From NCBI GenBank assembly GCA_023411215.1, contig JAEYOY010000077.1, forward strand, positions 21,903 through 85,902: DNA of 64,000 nucleotides, read 5' to 3'. Of this stretch, positions 26,130-36,536 are shown one piece after another; within the stretch, counting starts at the first letter, position 1, and each line of letters starts with the position of its first letter. The stretch comes from Bacillota bacterium. Lineage in GTDB: Bacteria > Bacillota > Clostridia > Lachnospirales > Lachnospiraceae. Under the pieces are notes generated by a model that had not been told where the DNA came from, searched no databases, and was given only the letters and a program-made list of their open reading frames with translations. Both the position numbers and the translations under genes were made by a program.

Positions 26130-27905
26130 TTATTGTCGTGGTAATAAGAAAATTGTACGCATGCCTTTCCCTTCTTCGCTCATAACAGAAATACCATACT
26201 CATTCCCATAGGCTATCTTCATACGTAAATTTATACTATGCAAATTTTCAAAAACAGTATTTATATTCGTCGACATGACATCGTCATTTTTCAAGGCTTC
26301 GTTTAATGCGAGCACTGCTTGCTCATCCATTCCTATACCATTATCTATAATATTGATTTCATACTGAGTGTCGTTTTTGGCAGATACCTGAATGAGAAGA
26401 TTTCCACCTTCCATAAGCGGTTCCAGCTCATGAGTTATGGTATGCTCGATTACTGGTTGCAGGATCATCCTAGGGATCTCTAGATCGTAGAATTCTTCAG
26501 AACAATCAATCTTATAACTGATTCTATCAGAAAATCGAATGGAGATTATGGATAGATAATGCTCGGCAGCCTTTAACTCCTCTTTCAAATAAGCATAGGA
26601 ATTGCTATTAGTACTATATTGGAAAATGGAGCTGAAGGAAGAAGCAATTTTGTAAATTTCGCGATTTCCTGATGCTAATGCGATCCCTTTGATAGAGTCC
26701 AAGGTATTAAATAAAAAGTGGGGATTAATCTGACTCTGAAGATATGCATTTTGCAATTTTTGCGCCTCTATTTCCTGCTGGTATAAGCTTGTAGTCGTTG
26801 TAAAAAGCTGTTGATTTAAGCTGTTAATCTGACGAAGCATCTGGTTGAATTCTTCGGAGATAGCTTCTATCTCCGTGCATCCCTCAAGCTTCACCGATTC
26901 CTTTAACATCTTTAGATTACCTTCATTTATGGAGAACATAAAATCCATGAGTCGGTTTAAAGGCTGAATGAAATTATGGACCATAATCACCATAGGTATT
27001 GCAATTACAATAACTAGGATGGTAAACAATAGGATACTAATGCCTCTTACCCGATCTATTCCAGAAATTAAGTCCTCATATTTAGTTGCGGTTATTATCT
27101 TCCCCTCAATCTCCGGAATGGGGTGAAGCAAAAACAGATACTTATTTCCATTAATAGTATATATAATTGGCGACTCATCTATGTTTTCAATCGCTCTTAT
27201 ATCCTTCTCAGAGAGTGTCAGACCTGAGGAATTCATTCTCGTGAATATGTTATTATCCCGTTCAATTAAGAAGATGTTGGTTTTGAACAAATCAGGTAAA
27301 TTTTTCACGTTATTATTAATAAAATTGGCATCGAGGAGGATGGTCAGATAACCGATTTTCTCACCGATGGGTGCCTTTGATCCATCCGAGAAAATATTCA
27401 TTCTGAAAACGAATACTTCTACTGAGGTATTGATGGAGGTGGTTATGTTTGCTAGTCCGTCATAATAAATCTGTCCACCATTATTTTCAAGTTCACTTGA
27501 GTTTAGACCGATATTAGTATACCCATATTTATAGAATACGCGTCCGCTCATATCCGTGATATAGATATCATAGATTCCTGTCTGCGTATTATCAATTAAC
27601 TGGAATAAGTCTGCTACATCCTGGCTTGCATGATATCGCTCTGAATTGGTATCAGCATTTAAGAAGTCAGATATGGATCCATGATATCCGGTATATAGCA
27701 TCAGATTGGAGATATCTGAATAACGTTCTGATACGTTTTTCTGCAGTATGGAGGATATTTCAGTGCTATGCTCGATATTCTGTTCTATCACAATATTTTT
27801 GGATTGGATATAAAAAATAAAAATCAAAATAGGTACGATTATAATAAGTGATAGTGCCATAGAGAGGATCTGAATTCTCATAGGTAATTTACTAAACTTT
27901 TTCAT
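26130..27905 (-). CDS. YesM-type sensor histidine kinase
   Basis: The 591-residue kinase starts at the ATG with AAGGAG upstream, inside the end of the response regulator gene. It has an N-terminal transmembrane helix (MALSLIIIVPILIFIFYIQ), an extracellular sensor of about 250 residues, a second helix (ISILLFTILVIVIAIPMVIM), a HAMP region, then the LytS/YesM phosphoacceptor segment SQINPHFLFNTLDSIKG and the ATP site with DNGIGMD. It should phosphorylate the response regulator encoded just upstream on the same strand. These pairs usually sense carbohydrates and switch on the neighbouring sugar transporter operon, here the divergent one at 29.8 kb. Confidence 0.9.
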   Translation of the reverse strand: MKKFSKLPMRIQILSMALSLIIIVPILIFIFYIQSKNIVIEQNIEHSTEISSILQKNVSERYSDISNLMLYTGYHGSISDFLNADTNSERYHASQDVADLFQLIDNTQTGIYDIYITDMSGRVFYKYGYTNIGLNSSELENNGGQIYYDGLANITTSINTSVEVFVFRMNIFSDGSKAPIGEKIGYLTILLDANFINNNVKNLPDLFKTNIFLIERDNNIFTRMNSSGLTLSEKDIRAIENIDESPIIYTINGNKYLFLLHPIPEIEGKIITATKYEDLISGIDRVRGISILLFTILVIVIAIPMVIMVHNFIQPLNRLMDFMFSINEGNLKMLKESVKLEGCTEIEAISEEFNQMLRQINSLNQQLFTTTTSLYQQEIEAQKLQNAYLQSQINPHFLFNTLDSIKGIALASGNREIYKIASSFSSIFQYSTNSNSYAYLKEELKAAEHYLSIISIRFSDRISYKIDCSEEFYDLEIPRMILQPVIEHTITHELEPLMEGGNLLIQVSAKNDTQYEINIIDNGIGMDEQAVLALNEALKNDDVMSTNINTVFENLHSINLRMKIAYGNEYGISVMSEEGKGMRTIFLLPRQ

Positions 27906-29361
27906 TAGGAGGCTCCTTTGATAAAGCTGTGGAGGAAGGGATAGACTTTGAGGCACGATACTCGGATGGGGTTACCTTCTGATATCGTTTAAATATCTTG
28001 GCAAAGTAGCAATAGTCATTATATCCACATTCCTGACTGATTTCTTGAACTTGTTTATCGGTATTGATTAATAGATTGCAGGCATATGAAACTCTATTTC
28101 TTGTGATGTAATCTACAAAATTCGTGCCAACTTCCTTTTTAAATAGCTGGCTCAAATAACTTCCGCTTATATAGAACTTATTGGTTATATCATGAACTGT
28201 CAGATCTTCTGTCATATGTTCATCAATATATTTTAGTATCTTTTTCAGTGTTGTATGCTCTACAGGAAGTGTGGCACCGGACTGGGAGCAGATGTCGGCG
28301 GCGTATGTTTTTAAGCATTCAATCATATTTTCCAAAGTACCAAACCGTAAAAAGAGTTTTTCGTAATCACCAATATAGGCATTTTTCTTGTTCATAGCAT
28401 TACTCTGAAACATATAATTAATAACATGGTATAACATATAGGCATACTGAATGGATAAATGCTTACTTACTATTTCATTATAGGCCTGATCCAGGCACAT
28501 ACATATTTGTGAATATTCCATGCTATTCATCGCAATCAATAATTTGGATAGAATTTCATTGATGGAGGAATTCGTATTCAAGATTGGTGCGGTATAGATA
28601 CCGCGTTCACCTGTAATGAAAATTGTATAAGCTGCAGTGGTAGCGGCATCCAAGGATTGATCGATCATTAGGCAATCCGTGATTGCGTGGCCTATGCCGA
28701 TGCTTACCCAATTTGACACGAAGAATTCGATATATCTCATCATTTTCTTCAAATCAGATTCTGGAAAGAGATAAGCATATCGTTGATAACCTGTCTTGAA
28801 ACTAATATAGGATATTGAAGGATCTAAGGAAAGCTTATCGGAACCCAAGCTGATAAGAGTAATCAAAGGGTTGTCATCTGATAGTACTAAGTTTTTTGTA
28901 CTTAGAATAGCATTAATCGCGTTGGAATCATTCGAACTTAACGTATCGCTAATGTAAGGCAAATCCTCCGAGGTGGAGCTCTCCCTCTTCTTTAATTCCT
29001 TTACAGCTCGACTTAACGTAGCTTCAATATCTTCTAATTCAAAGGGCTTTAAACAATAATTATATACACCGTACATCAAAGCCTTCTGCGCATAGGAGAA
29101 TTCGGCATACCCACTTAATAAGATAAACAAAGTATCTGGGCAAATTGATTTTGCATTCTTTATTAGTTCTAAGCCATTCATACCAGGCATCTGTATGTCG
29201 GTTATTACGATAGCGGGCTTATGCTCTTCAATAAAACGAAGTGCTTCAATGCCATTGCGGGCTTGTCCAGCGACGGTTAATTCATATTTCTCCCAATTTA
29301 TTCCACAAATAAGTCCTTTTATAATCCATTGTTCATCGTCTACAAGTAGTACTGAGTACAT
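27892..29361 (-). CDS. YesN-type AraC-family response regulator
   Basis: The 489-residue protein has an N-terminal receiver domain (LLVDDEQ with acidic pair, VITDIQMPGMNG with Asp55 as phosphorylation site, CLKPFELED) and a C-terminal AraC DNA-binding domain with two helix-turn-helix units (DLTVHDITNKFYISGSYLSQ and VQEISQECGYNDYCYFAKIF). The middle 230 residues are the variable linker common in this family. It overlaps the kinase gene by 14 bases. It is likely the activator of the divergent sugar transporter and glycosidase operon. The promoter there has a good -10 but a poor -35, as expected for an activated promoter. Confidence 0.9.
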   Translation of the reverse strand: MYSVLLVDDEQWIIKGLICGINWEKYELTVAGQARNGIEALRFIEEHKPAIVITDIQMPGMNGLELIKNAKSICPDTLFILLSGYAEFSYAQKALMYGVYNYCLKPFELEDIEATLSRAVKELKKRESSTSEDLPYISDTLSSNDSNAINAILSTKNLVLSDDNPLITLISLGSDKLSLDPSISYISFKTGYQRYAYLFPESDLKKMMRYIEFFVSNWVSIGIGHAITDCLMIDQSLDAATTAAYTIFITGERGIYTAPILNTNSSINEILSKLLIAMNSMEYSQICMCLDQAYNEIVSKHLSIQYAYMLYHVINYMFQSNAMNKKNAYIGDYEKLFLRFGTLENMIECLKTYAADICSQSGATLPVEHTTLKKILKYIDEHMTEDLTVHDITNKFYISGSYLSQLFKKEVGTNFVDYITRNRVSYACNLLINTDKQVQEISQECGYNDYCYFAKIFKRYQKVTPSEYRASKSIPSSTALSKEPPNEKV

Positions 29362-29804
29362 ATTTTATACCATCCTTTAAAACTATTGTATGTATTAATG
29401 TATGCTTCGTATGTATAATACAGCAAATTATCTGACAGTGCTCTTATTATGATCTAATTGTTATAATAGTTTACAACATCAACAGGTTTCTGTCCATACC
29501 TACTATCATTCACAATAACTTATTACCATCCTTTAAATAGGAAAGGGAGAGTTTATACTGTCCTATAACCAATCAAAACAGGCTATTATAGCGAAGTATG
29601 AAGAAAGCGCAGTGCGTTTCCTGGATGGATGCAGTTGGGAACGGATGAAAAGTAGTAAGGAGTACCTTGGGCAAAGAAATGTATATGGAAAATAATATGA
29701 TTAACATGTACAAAAAGATAAAGCATTTCGACAGGAAAGAACAAATAACAGTATTATTATGCATTTTATAACTTCTGTCCATATGAAATTAACCCCTGAC
29801 TAAA

Positions 29805-29810
29805 TATAAT
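29805..29810 (+). promoter_or_regulatory. Likely activated -10 of glycan operon
   Basis: TATAAT lies about 30 bases before the first permease start, with only a poor -35 (TATGAA) at 17-base spacing. This fits a promoter that needs the AraC-type regulator. The rest of the 29362-29823 gap shows no gene; it should contain the divergent promoters and the operator. Confidence 0.4.
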
Positions 29811-29841
29811 ACTAATATACAAAGTGAAAGGGGAAATAAAT

Positions 29842-30822
29842 TTGAATATCCTGGGTGTGAAAAAGAAAAACAATCATATAGAAGAAGGGTCAAGCATTAT
29901 GAAAAGCTCCAATAGTGGTTTGATGAGAACTATATGGAAGTATCGATATTACTATTTAATGCTTTTGCCTATAGTTGCGTGGTATGTGATTTTCTGTTAT
30001 GTCCCAATGTACGGTGTAACGTTAGCATTTAAATCATATAATTTTAAATTAGGTATTTTGGGAAGCCCTTGGGTAGGAATTGAGAATTTCACAGATATGC
30101 TTTCTGATTATCAATTCTGGAAAGCATTTCGAAATACTATAACGATAAGCCTTGGTAAATTAATCTTCCATTTCCCGCTTCCAATCATATTAGCCATTCT
30201 AATGAATGAGCTTTCAAAAGGTAAAATAGCAAAGTTCTTTCAGACAGTATTTACATTTCCACATTTGATCTCATGGGTAGTTTTATCCGGTATCATTATT
30301 AATATTTTTGGTAGTGGCGGAATTTTCAATCAGATTATTAGTAGCTTAGGATTGGACAAGATTTCTCCCTTAACCAACCCGGATACCTTCCGACCGATGA
30401 TTTATATTACACATATTTGGAAAGAAATTGGTTGGGATTCGATTATCTATATCGCTGCATTATCCGGTATTAGTCAGGAACAGTATGAAGCGGCCAAAAT
30501 TGATGGTGCTAACCGTTTCGAGAGAATACTTCATGTATCATGGCCTGGAATAAAAAGCACCGTAGCGATTCTTCTTATACTTGCAATCGGTAATACCATG
30601 GGCATTGGATCAAGCTTTGATCAAATCTTTAATCTTTATAGCGCACCTGTATACAATGTCGGCGATACTGTTGACACCTACATATATAGGACTACATTCA
30701 CCACTGGTGCAAACTTCGGTTATATGACGGCAATTGGTTTATTTAAATCAATAATTAACCTGGTGTTGATTTTTTCAGCGAATAAAGTTGTGAAATTAAT
30801 GGGAGAAGATGGTCTGTATTAA
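29842..30822 (+). CDS. LplB-type sugar ABC permease
   Basis: The 326-residue membrane protein belongs to the LplB/YtcP group of carbohydrate permeases: YYLMLLPIVAWYVIFCYVPM at the first helix, WVGIENFTDM, and the coupling loop YEAAKIDGANRFERILHVSW. The start is uncertain: TTG at 29842 has AAAGGGG upstream at good spacing, while an ATG at 29899 has a weaker GAAGGG. It forms the channel with the next gene for uptake of an oligosaccharide. First gene of the glycan operon. Confidence 0.88.
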   Translation: MNILGVKKKNNHIEEGSSIMKSSNSGLMRTIWKYRYYYLMLLPIVAWYVIFCYVPMYGVTLAFKSYNFKLGILGSPWVGIENFTDMLSDYQFWKAFRNTITISLGKLIFHFPLPIILAILMNELSKGKIAKFFQTVFTFPHLISWVVLSGIIINIFGSGGIFNQIISSLGLDKISPLTNPDTFRPMIYITHIWKEIGWDSIIYIAALSGISQEQYEAAKIDGANRFERILHVSWPGIKSTVAILLILAIGNTMGIGSSFDQIFNLYSAPVYNVGDTVDTYIYRTTFTTGANFGYMTAIGLFKSIINLVLIFSANKVVKLMGEDGLY

Positions 30823-30835
30823 GGAGAATGAGACG

Positions 30836-31750
30836 ATGAGACAAAATAAAGAAAATAAATATAAAATAAAGCGTAAAAGAAAAATTGTAATGTTCGATTT
30901 GTTTACTATCATAGGTCTGGGACTTTTAGCTGTTATCGTGGTGTTTCCCTTCTATAATGTTGTAATTATTTCTTTTGCTGAATATGACAAGATTGCAACA
31001 AGTAACCTCTATCTATGGCCTAAGTCATTTGATCTAACTGCATATAAGAGAGTTTTGTCTGACTCAGCGTTCTGGAATTCTGCGGCTGTAACAGTATTTA
31101 TTACGGTGGCTGGTGTTATCTTAAGTATGTTGGCTTCCGTAAGTGGAGCATACGCCTTAGCGAAGAAGGAACTACCGGGACGAAATTTCTTTTTCACAAT
31201 GATTTTAATTACGATGTTTTTCGGTGGTGGATTAATACCATATTATCTACTTATGAAAAATCTTAATTTAGTTAACAGCATCTTCGTTATGGTAATACCA
31301 ACAGCAATTAATACTACTTATATCATCATCATGAAGAATTACTTTAGAAATCTTCCGGTGGGACTAATTGAGGCAGCTAAAATTGATGGTGCAGGAGATA
31401 TATATATTCTGGCTAGAATCATTATACCAATTTCGAAACCATTCATGGCAACCTTTGCATTATTCTACGCTGTAGAGAGATGGAATGAATGGTGGAATTC
31501 ATTGATGTTTATTAATGAGGCCAGCAAAGCTCCGCTACAGATTTACCTTAGAAATTTATTGATTACCTTTAATTCAACCTTATCCAGTGCTGCACTAAAC
31601 CAGGCGCAGAGTTCTATGGACAGAAATATTTATTTCCCCAGCCTTCAGATGGCAGCGGTTGTTATTGCAAGTATTCCTATTCTTATGGTTTACCCTTTTT
31701 TACAAAAGCATTTTGCCAAAGGAATTATGGTTGGTTCATTAAAAGAATAA
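30836..31750 (+). CDS. LplC/YtcP-type sugar ABC permease
   Basis: The 304-residue protein starts at the ATG nine bases after AAGGAG. It has six transmembrane helices and the conserved LIEAAKIDGAGDIYILARII coupling loop, plus MFFGGGLIPYYLLMKNLNL typical of the family. It pairs with the LplB-type permease. The operon has no ATPase gene, as is usual: these transporters share a common MsmK-like ATPase encoded elsewhere. Confidence 0.9.
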   Translation: MRQNKENKYKIKRKRKIVMFDLFTIIGLGLLAVIVVFPFYNVVIISFAEYDKIATSNLYLWPKSFDLTAYKRVLSDSAFWNSAAVTVFITVAGVILSMLASVSGAYALAKKELPGRNFFFTMILITMFFGGGLIPYYLLMKNLNLVNSIFVMVIPTAINTTYIIIMKNYFRNLPVGLIEAAKIDGAGDIYILARIIIPISKPFMATFALFYAVERWNEWWNSLMFINEASKAPLQIYLRNLLITFNSTLSSAALNQAQSSMDRNIYFPSLQMAAVVIASIPILMVYPFLQKHFAKGIMVGSLKE

Positions 31751-31873
31751 GGATAGACACACTACCAGAGTGAGTTACAAAATTATCATATAGCGACATA
31801 ATGAAAGGGGGATAGTTTTTAATTAGTCTAGTCACATAATACACATCTATATATTGTAAAGGAGAAGAGGATA

Positions 31874-33514
31874 ATGAAAAAAACATGGAAAAAGATTTTA
31901 GCGACAACGCTGGCTGTATCATTGTTGGGAGCTTCCTTTGTAGGTTGCAGTAAAGAAGCTACAAACGGAAGTAATAATGCAGCAACACAGGCACCAACAA
32001 CAGGAGATTCAACGGAAGCAAATCCTTATGCAGAACATATGGAGATATCAATTGCTTCTTGGGATATTGAATCCTACTTGAAAGATTCAGCTAGTGATAA
32101 GCTATATCAATATTTAAGCGATAAATTCAATGTTACAGTGAAATCTGTAAACACAACTTGGGATGACTATACTCAGAAGATTCAGACTTGGGCAGCAGCA
32201 GGTACGTTACCTGATATTATCGCAACAGATGCAATCGGTACACAAGCTTATCGTAACTGGACTACACAAGGGGTTGTAAGACCACTTTTAGATATTGATG
32301 CTACAAAATATCCCAATTTAGCAAAATACTTTGAAACAGAGGATATTAAAGCTCTTCAAGATGATAACGGAGATTATTATTGTGTTCCAAGAAGAATGTA
32401 TGAGAGTTTAGATTGGAGTGCATTAGATAGAATTGTAGCATATCGTTGGGATCTTGCTCAAGAAGCTGGTGTAACTAAGGAGCCGGAGACTTGGGAAGAA
32501 TTCGAAGATATGTTAGCAAAGATTGTTGAGAAGGATCCAAGAAATCAAGATGTTACTGGTTTAACATCAACAACTACAAAGCTTATCGGTGGTTTCTTCT
32601 GGCTTTATAGCAATCCTGTTGCAACAAGTGACGGAAGTGGTAGCGATTTTAAATGGATCAATGAGGATGGAAAGTTTATTCCTGCAGTGTTCTCAAAGAA
32701 CTCTTTAGAATCTCTTCAGAATATGAGACAAATGTATGATGATGGATTAATTGATCCTGATATTGCGCTTACTAATATAAATACTGCATATGATAAATTT
32801 GTTGCTGGCAAGAGTGCAGCTGTATTACTTGGTGGTGGATTTGGAAATTTGGATGGCGCAATCTATGCACAGAGATGGGCAAAATTAAATCCTGATCAAG
32901 AAATCACTGAGAGTGTTAAAGTATTAAAGCCCATGAAGGGTACCAATGGAGAATACAATCATGCTATATTTAAGACCTACTGGTCTGAAAGCTACTTTGG
33001 TGCAGATGTAGATGATGCAAAGATGGCTAGAATAATGGCAATCTATGATTTCCTCCTTTCTGATGAAGGAAAGCAAATTTTAGATTATGGTTTCGAAGGG
33101 GAAGACTATACGAAGGACGGAGATACAATCACACAGATCGAAAAAGATTTATGGACAAAATATCCTTCCAAGAACTTATTCAGCAGTCTTGTTGCCTACA
33201 ATAATGATGCAGCATATGATATGGATAGCGTAGTAATCGTGGATGAGAAGATCCGTCAGGAAGCTGTTAATTACATTGATTGGGTTAAAGAGAATACAAC
33301 AGTACCTAAATTCTATCCAGAATTAACTTATGTATCAACACCAACAAAAGATACCTTTACTGTTTTAGATCATGATGATCTTCTTAATATCATGATGGGT
33401 AGCAAACCGGTAGAGGATATGTGGAATGACATCTTAGCATCTTATGAGGCAAAGGGACTTAGCACAATGATTGAAGAAGTAAATGCAAAGGCTGCAGAAA
33501 TGGGTCTTAAATAA
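31874..33514 (+). CDS. LplA-type sugar-binding lipoprotein
   Basis: The 546-residue protein has a lipoprotein signal peptide (LAVSLLGASFVGC, Cys25) and a low-complexity linker rich in N, T and A, then a family 1 solute-binding domain. It starts at an ATG with AAAGGAG upstream. It should capture an oligosaccharide outside the cell for the two permeases. Aromatic residues (many W, Y) are consistent with sugar binding. The gene is followed by a 10-bp hairpin. Confidence 0.9.
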   Translation: MKKTWKKILATTLAVSLLGASFVGCSKEATNGSNNAATQAPTTGDSTEANPYAEHMEISIASWDIESYLKDSASDKLYQYLSDKFNVTVKSVNTTWDDYTQKIQTWAAAGTLPDIIATDAIGTQAYRNWTTQGVVRPLLDIDATKYPNLAKYFETEDIKALQDDNGDYYCVPRRMYESLDWSALDRIVAYRWDLAQEAGVTKEPETWEEFEDMLAKIVEKDPRNQDVTGLTSTTTKLIGGFFWLYSNPVATSDGSGSDFKWINEDGKFIPAVFSKNSLESLQNMRQMYDDGLIDPDIALTNINTAYDKFVAGKSAAVLLGGGFGNLDGAIYAQRWAKLNPDQEITESVKVLKPMKGTNGEYNHAIFKTYWSESYFGADVDDAKMARIMAIYDFLLSDEGKQILDYGFEGEDYTKDGDTITQIEKDLWTKYPSKNLFSSLVAYNNDAAYDMDSVVIVDEKIRQEAVNYIDWVKENTTVPKFYPELTYVSTPTKDTFTVLDHDDLLNIMMGSKPVEDMWNDILASYEAKGLSTMIEEVNAKAAEMGLK

Positions 33515-33617
33515 TAATTGTGTTTAGAGGATTATGCTCATAGAACCTACAGAAGATAGGAGATTAAAAGATACAAAAACAAGATGAATTGATCAATTAA
33601 ATCACTTGTCATGGAAT

Positions 33618-33644
33618 AGAGGGTTCTTGAAATGAGAACCCTCT
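33618..33644 (+). terminator. Hairpin after binding-protein gene
   Basis: AGAGGGTTCT and AGAACCCTCT form a perfect 10-bp stem with a 7-base loop. Few T follow, so it may be a partial terminator or an RNA-stabilising hairpin that raises binding-protein mRNA over the enzymes downstream. Confidence 0.6.
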
Positions 33645-33703
33645 GTTGCTATATAGATGAATGTAAAACAACATAAATATTAAGAAAGATTTGGTATCAA
33701 TCG

Positions 33704-35584
33704 ATGAAAATAAATTTTCAAAATATTACTCAAAAGCAAAAAAATGCGATTAAAGAGGTTGAAGCACTTTTCGATATCGAAATGGATAAGGAAGGACTTC
33801 CTGTTATAATCCAAACAACAGGCTTTAAGATTGAAATTGTATCCACTGCAGCACAGGTGACTATATGCTATGGGAAGGAGCACCAATTCATTAGGGCAGT
33901 CGGTTTAATGATTGAAAATCTAAAATCAAAAAAAGAATTTCATATTATAGAAGAGCCCTGCTATGATACTCTAAGTGTGATGCTGGACTGTTCAAGGAAT
34001 GCGGTACCTCATCTTAATGCCTATAAAAAGCTGGTAAGATATATGGCAGCAATGGGGTATTCTTCCATACAGCTTTATATGGAGGACACCTTTGAGCTTG
34101 ATGAGTATCCTTACTTCGGTTATCTTCGGGGAAGATATACGAAGAAGGAGCTTAAGGAAATGGATCAGTATGCAGATTTGTTCTCGATTGAGCTAATTCC
34201 TGCCATTCAGACCCTTGCACATCTAAAACAGGTATTAAAATGGAAGTCGATGGAAGAATTGAAAGATGTGGAGGATATTCTTCTTATTGATAGCGACTAT
34301 ACCTATCACTTTATTGAAGCTATGCTTCGCACCCTGTCGGAGTGTTTTAGAAGCAGGAGAATTAATATCGGTATGGATGAGGCGGGTTTGGTTGGTTTAG
34401 GCAAATATCTGGATCAGCATGGGTATGTAAACCGCATCGATCTGATGATGAAGCATCTAGAGAAGGTAATGACTCTCACAAGGAAGTACGAATTAAAGCC
34501 GATGATGTGGAGTGATATGCTTTTTCGACTTGTGAACGGTGGCGAATATTATATAACACAAACGGAGCAAAATCTGGATTTACAATACATTATCCCGGAG
34601 GATCTAACCTTGATTTACTGGGATTACTATTCAGATAAGAAAGAAAGCTATGATACTATGATACAGAAGCATCAGAATATGAGCTCTAATATTATGTTTG
34701 CCGGAGGAGCCTGGAGATGGATAGGTTATTCACCCAATAGTCATTATAGCGAGATGATTGGGCAAATTGCACATCAAAGCTGTAAGGAGAATGGGATAAA
34801 AGAAGTCTTGATTACATTATGGGGAGACAATGGCTCTGAAGCTGCTCTGTTCGCTGTTCTTCCTTCGCTTACCATGTGGGCGGAGCTATGTTATGAGGAT
34901 AACAGTACACAGGGACATCTTGCTACGAGATTTGCAACCTGTACGAAGCTGTGCTATGAGGACTTTATGATGCTGGATCTTATGATGCTGACACCCGATA
35001 ATCCTAGCCCTGGGGTGCATTCGGTGAATCCACCCAAATATATTTTCTATCAGGATATTCTTCTTGGATTATTTGATAAACACATCAACGAAGCCGCCTA
35101 TAAGGACCATTTCCATGCCTGTGTCAAAACCTTTGATCAGATGAGAACAAGAAATGGGGAATTCAATTATATCTTCGAGACACAGTATAGGATGTCAAAG
35201 ATACTGGAGGTTAAGTGTATAGCAGGAATAGAAATACGTCGTGCATATAAAGAACAGGATAGAATAACATTAACCCAATATGCAGAGCATTGGTTGCCTC
35301 AGTTAATAAATAATATTGAAGATTTTGTGGAAGTATATAAAAAGCAGTGGTTGGAAGAAAATAAAGTCTTTGGGCTGGAAGTAATTGATCTACGTATAGG
35401 AGGTATGCTACAACGCATACGCACAACAATCAATCGGTTAACAGCATATTTGAATGGAACAATTTCTGTGATTGATGAATTAGAAGAAATAATATTAAGC
35501 TTTGATGGTGGAAATAGTAAGGAAGCTATCGGGGTTTCTTGCTGGCATAACATGGTTACACCTTCTATCATCTCACATGTATAA
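33704..35584 (+). CDS. GH20 beta-N-acetylhexosaminidase
   Basis: The 626-residue enzyme matches the GH20 family: LSVMLDCSRNAVPHLNAYKK opens the barrel, MGYSSIQLYMEDTFEL follows, and the catalytic Asp-Glu pair is in INIGMDEAG. Glu acts as acid and the neighbouring Asp positions the substrate acetamido group. Length and domain order resemble the pneumococcal GH20C exo-hexosaminidase, which releases GlcNAc or GalNAc. There is no signal peptide, so it acts on imported sugars. It sits between the transporter genes and a second kinase gene. The RBS is weak. Confidence 0.85.
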   Translation: MKINFQNITQKQKNAIKEVEALFDIEMDKEGLPVIIQTTGFKIEIVSTAAQVTICYGKEHQFIRAVGLMIENLKSKKEFHIIEEPCYDTLSVMLDCSRNAVPHLNAYKKLVRYMAAMGYSSIQLYMEDTFELDEYPYFGYLRGRYTKKELKEMDQYADLFSIELIPAIQTLAHLKQVLKWKSMEELKDVEDILLIDSDYTYHFIEAMLRTLSECFRSRRINIGMDEAGLVGLGKYLDQHGYVNRIDLMMKHLEKVMTLTRKYELKPMMWSDMLFRLVNGGEYYITQTEQNLDLQYIIPEDLTLIYWDYYSDKKESYDTMIQKHQNMSSNIMFAGGAWRWIGYSPNSHYSEMIGQIAHQSCKENGIKEVLITLWGDNGSEAALFAVLPSLTMWAELCYEDNSTQGHLATRFATCTKLCYEDFMMLDLMMLTPDNPSPGVHSVNPPKYIFYQDILLGLFDKHINEAAYKDHFHACVKTFDQMRTRNGEFNYIFETQYRMSKILEVKCIAGIEIRRAYKEQDRITLTQYAEHWLPQLINNIEDFVEVYKKQWLEENKVFGLEVIDLRIGGMLQRIRTTINRLTAYLNGTISVIDELEEIILSFDGGNSKEAIGVSCWHNMVTPSIISHV

Positions 35585-35642
35585 CACTGGATACGTTTCA
35601 ATCGTTTATGGATGGGGAATAGTAGAACAGGAGTAAGATTTT

Positions 35643-36518
35643 ATGAAAAAGATGAAATGTAAAGAAAAATTAATAAAAGAAATTCTAGTCTTTACTCCGA
35701 TAACAATTGCATTTGTTTATTGTACTTTATATTTTTTACATCAACATGTTACTAAAAGCAAACTGATTTTCACTACTCTATGTACGATCATAATATCTGT
35801 ATTTATTATCTATGAAATTATTAGTAAAAAGAGAGTTTCCAAATCGCTACAAAGGAGTAAGGAAAACGAGCTAAAGATTTACTTATTTGCACTGCAATCT
35901 CAGATGGATTTACATTTTTGGAACAATATGCTGGGAATGATATCATTGGAGGCGCAGCTGAAAAATACTAATAATATAACGAAGGTTTGCGGTGAACTAT
36001 CCAAGATGCTTACCTTTACCTCTTCGCTAGGGGATGGCTTCTGCACTTTGGAGGAGGAACTTATGCATGCACAAAGTTATATGGATATAATGAAAATGCG
36101 GTATGAGGATTATTTTGAATATCAGATTGACGTGCCGGAGGATATGAAGTGGCTTAGAGTACCAAAGTATATCATACAACCTATCTGTGAAAATGCTTTT
36201 TTACATGCATTTAAAGACAAAGATCTTATTTGGAAAATTCATATTGAGTGTAATAGAAATGATAAGCAATGGTTCGTTATCGTATCGGACAATGGTATCG
36301 GGTTAGAGGAAGAAACCCTTAATAAGGTTAGAACAATGACAGAGACCATTACGATTGATACTGCAATGATGCAGATGGAAAGCCTCTCATTCGGAGGGCT
36401 AAGCTTTCCCAATGTATATCTGCGTCTTTTGCTTACCTATTTTGATAAAGCAATCTTTGAAGTAAAGAATACAGCGAGTGGAGCCAGCATTATTCTTGGT
36501 GGAGAGATAGGAGAATAA
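35643..36518 (+). CDS. LytS/YesM-type histidine kinase without sensor domain
   Basis: The 291-residue protein has two transmembrane helices (ILVFTPITIAFVYCTLYFL and LIFTTLCTIIISVFIIYEII) with almost no extracellular loop, then the kinase core. The phosphoacceptor region reads LQSQMDLHFWNNMLGM where the family norm is INPHFLFNTL; the histidine is kept but the preceding proline and the FLFN motif are changed. The ATP site has ENAFLHAF and SDNGIGLEEE. No response regulator follows; it may act on the regulator at 27.9 kb or respond to the transporter itself. Confidence 0.8.
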   Translation: MKKMKCKEKLIKEILVFTPITIAFVYCTLYFLHQHVTKSKLIFTTLCTIIISVFIIYEIISKKRVSKSLQRSKENELKIYLFALQSQMDLHFWNNMLGMISLEAQLKNTNNITKVCGELSKMLTFTSSLGDGFCTLEEELMHAQSYMDIMKMRYEDYFEYQIDVPEDMKWLRVPKYIIQPICENAFLHAFKDKDLIWKIHIECNRNDKQWFVIVSDNGIGLEEETLNKVRTMTETITIDTAMMQMESLSFGGLSFPNVYLRLLLTYFDKAIFEVKNTASGASIILGGEIGE

Positions 36519-36536
36519 ATTGAGGTATTCACTTCC

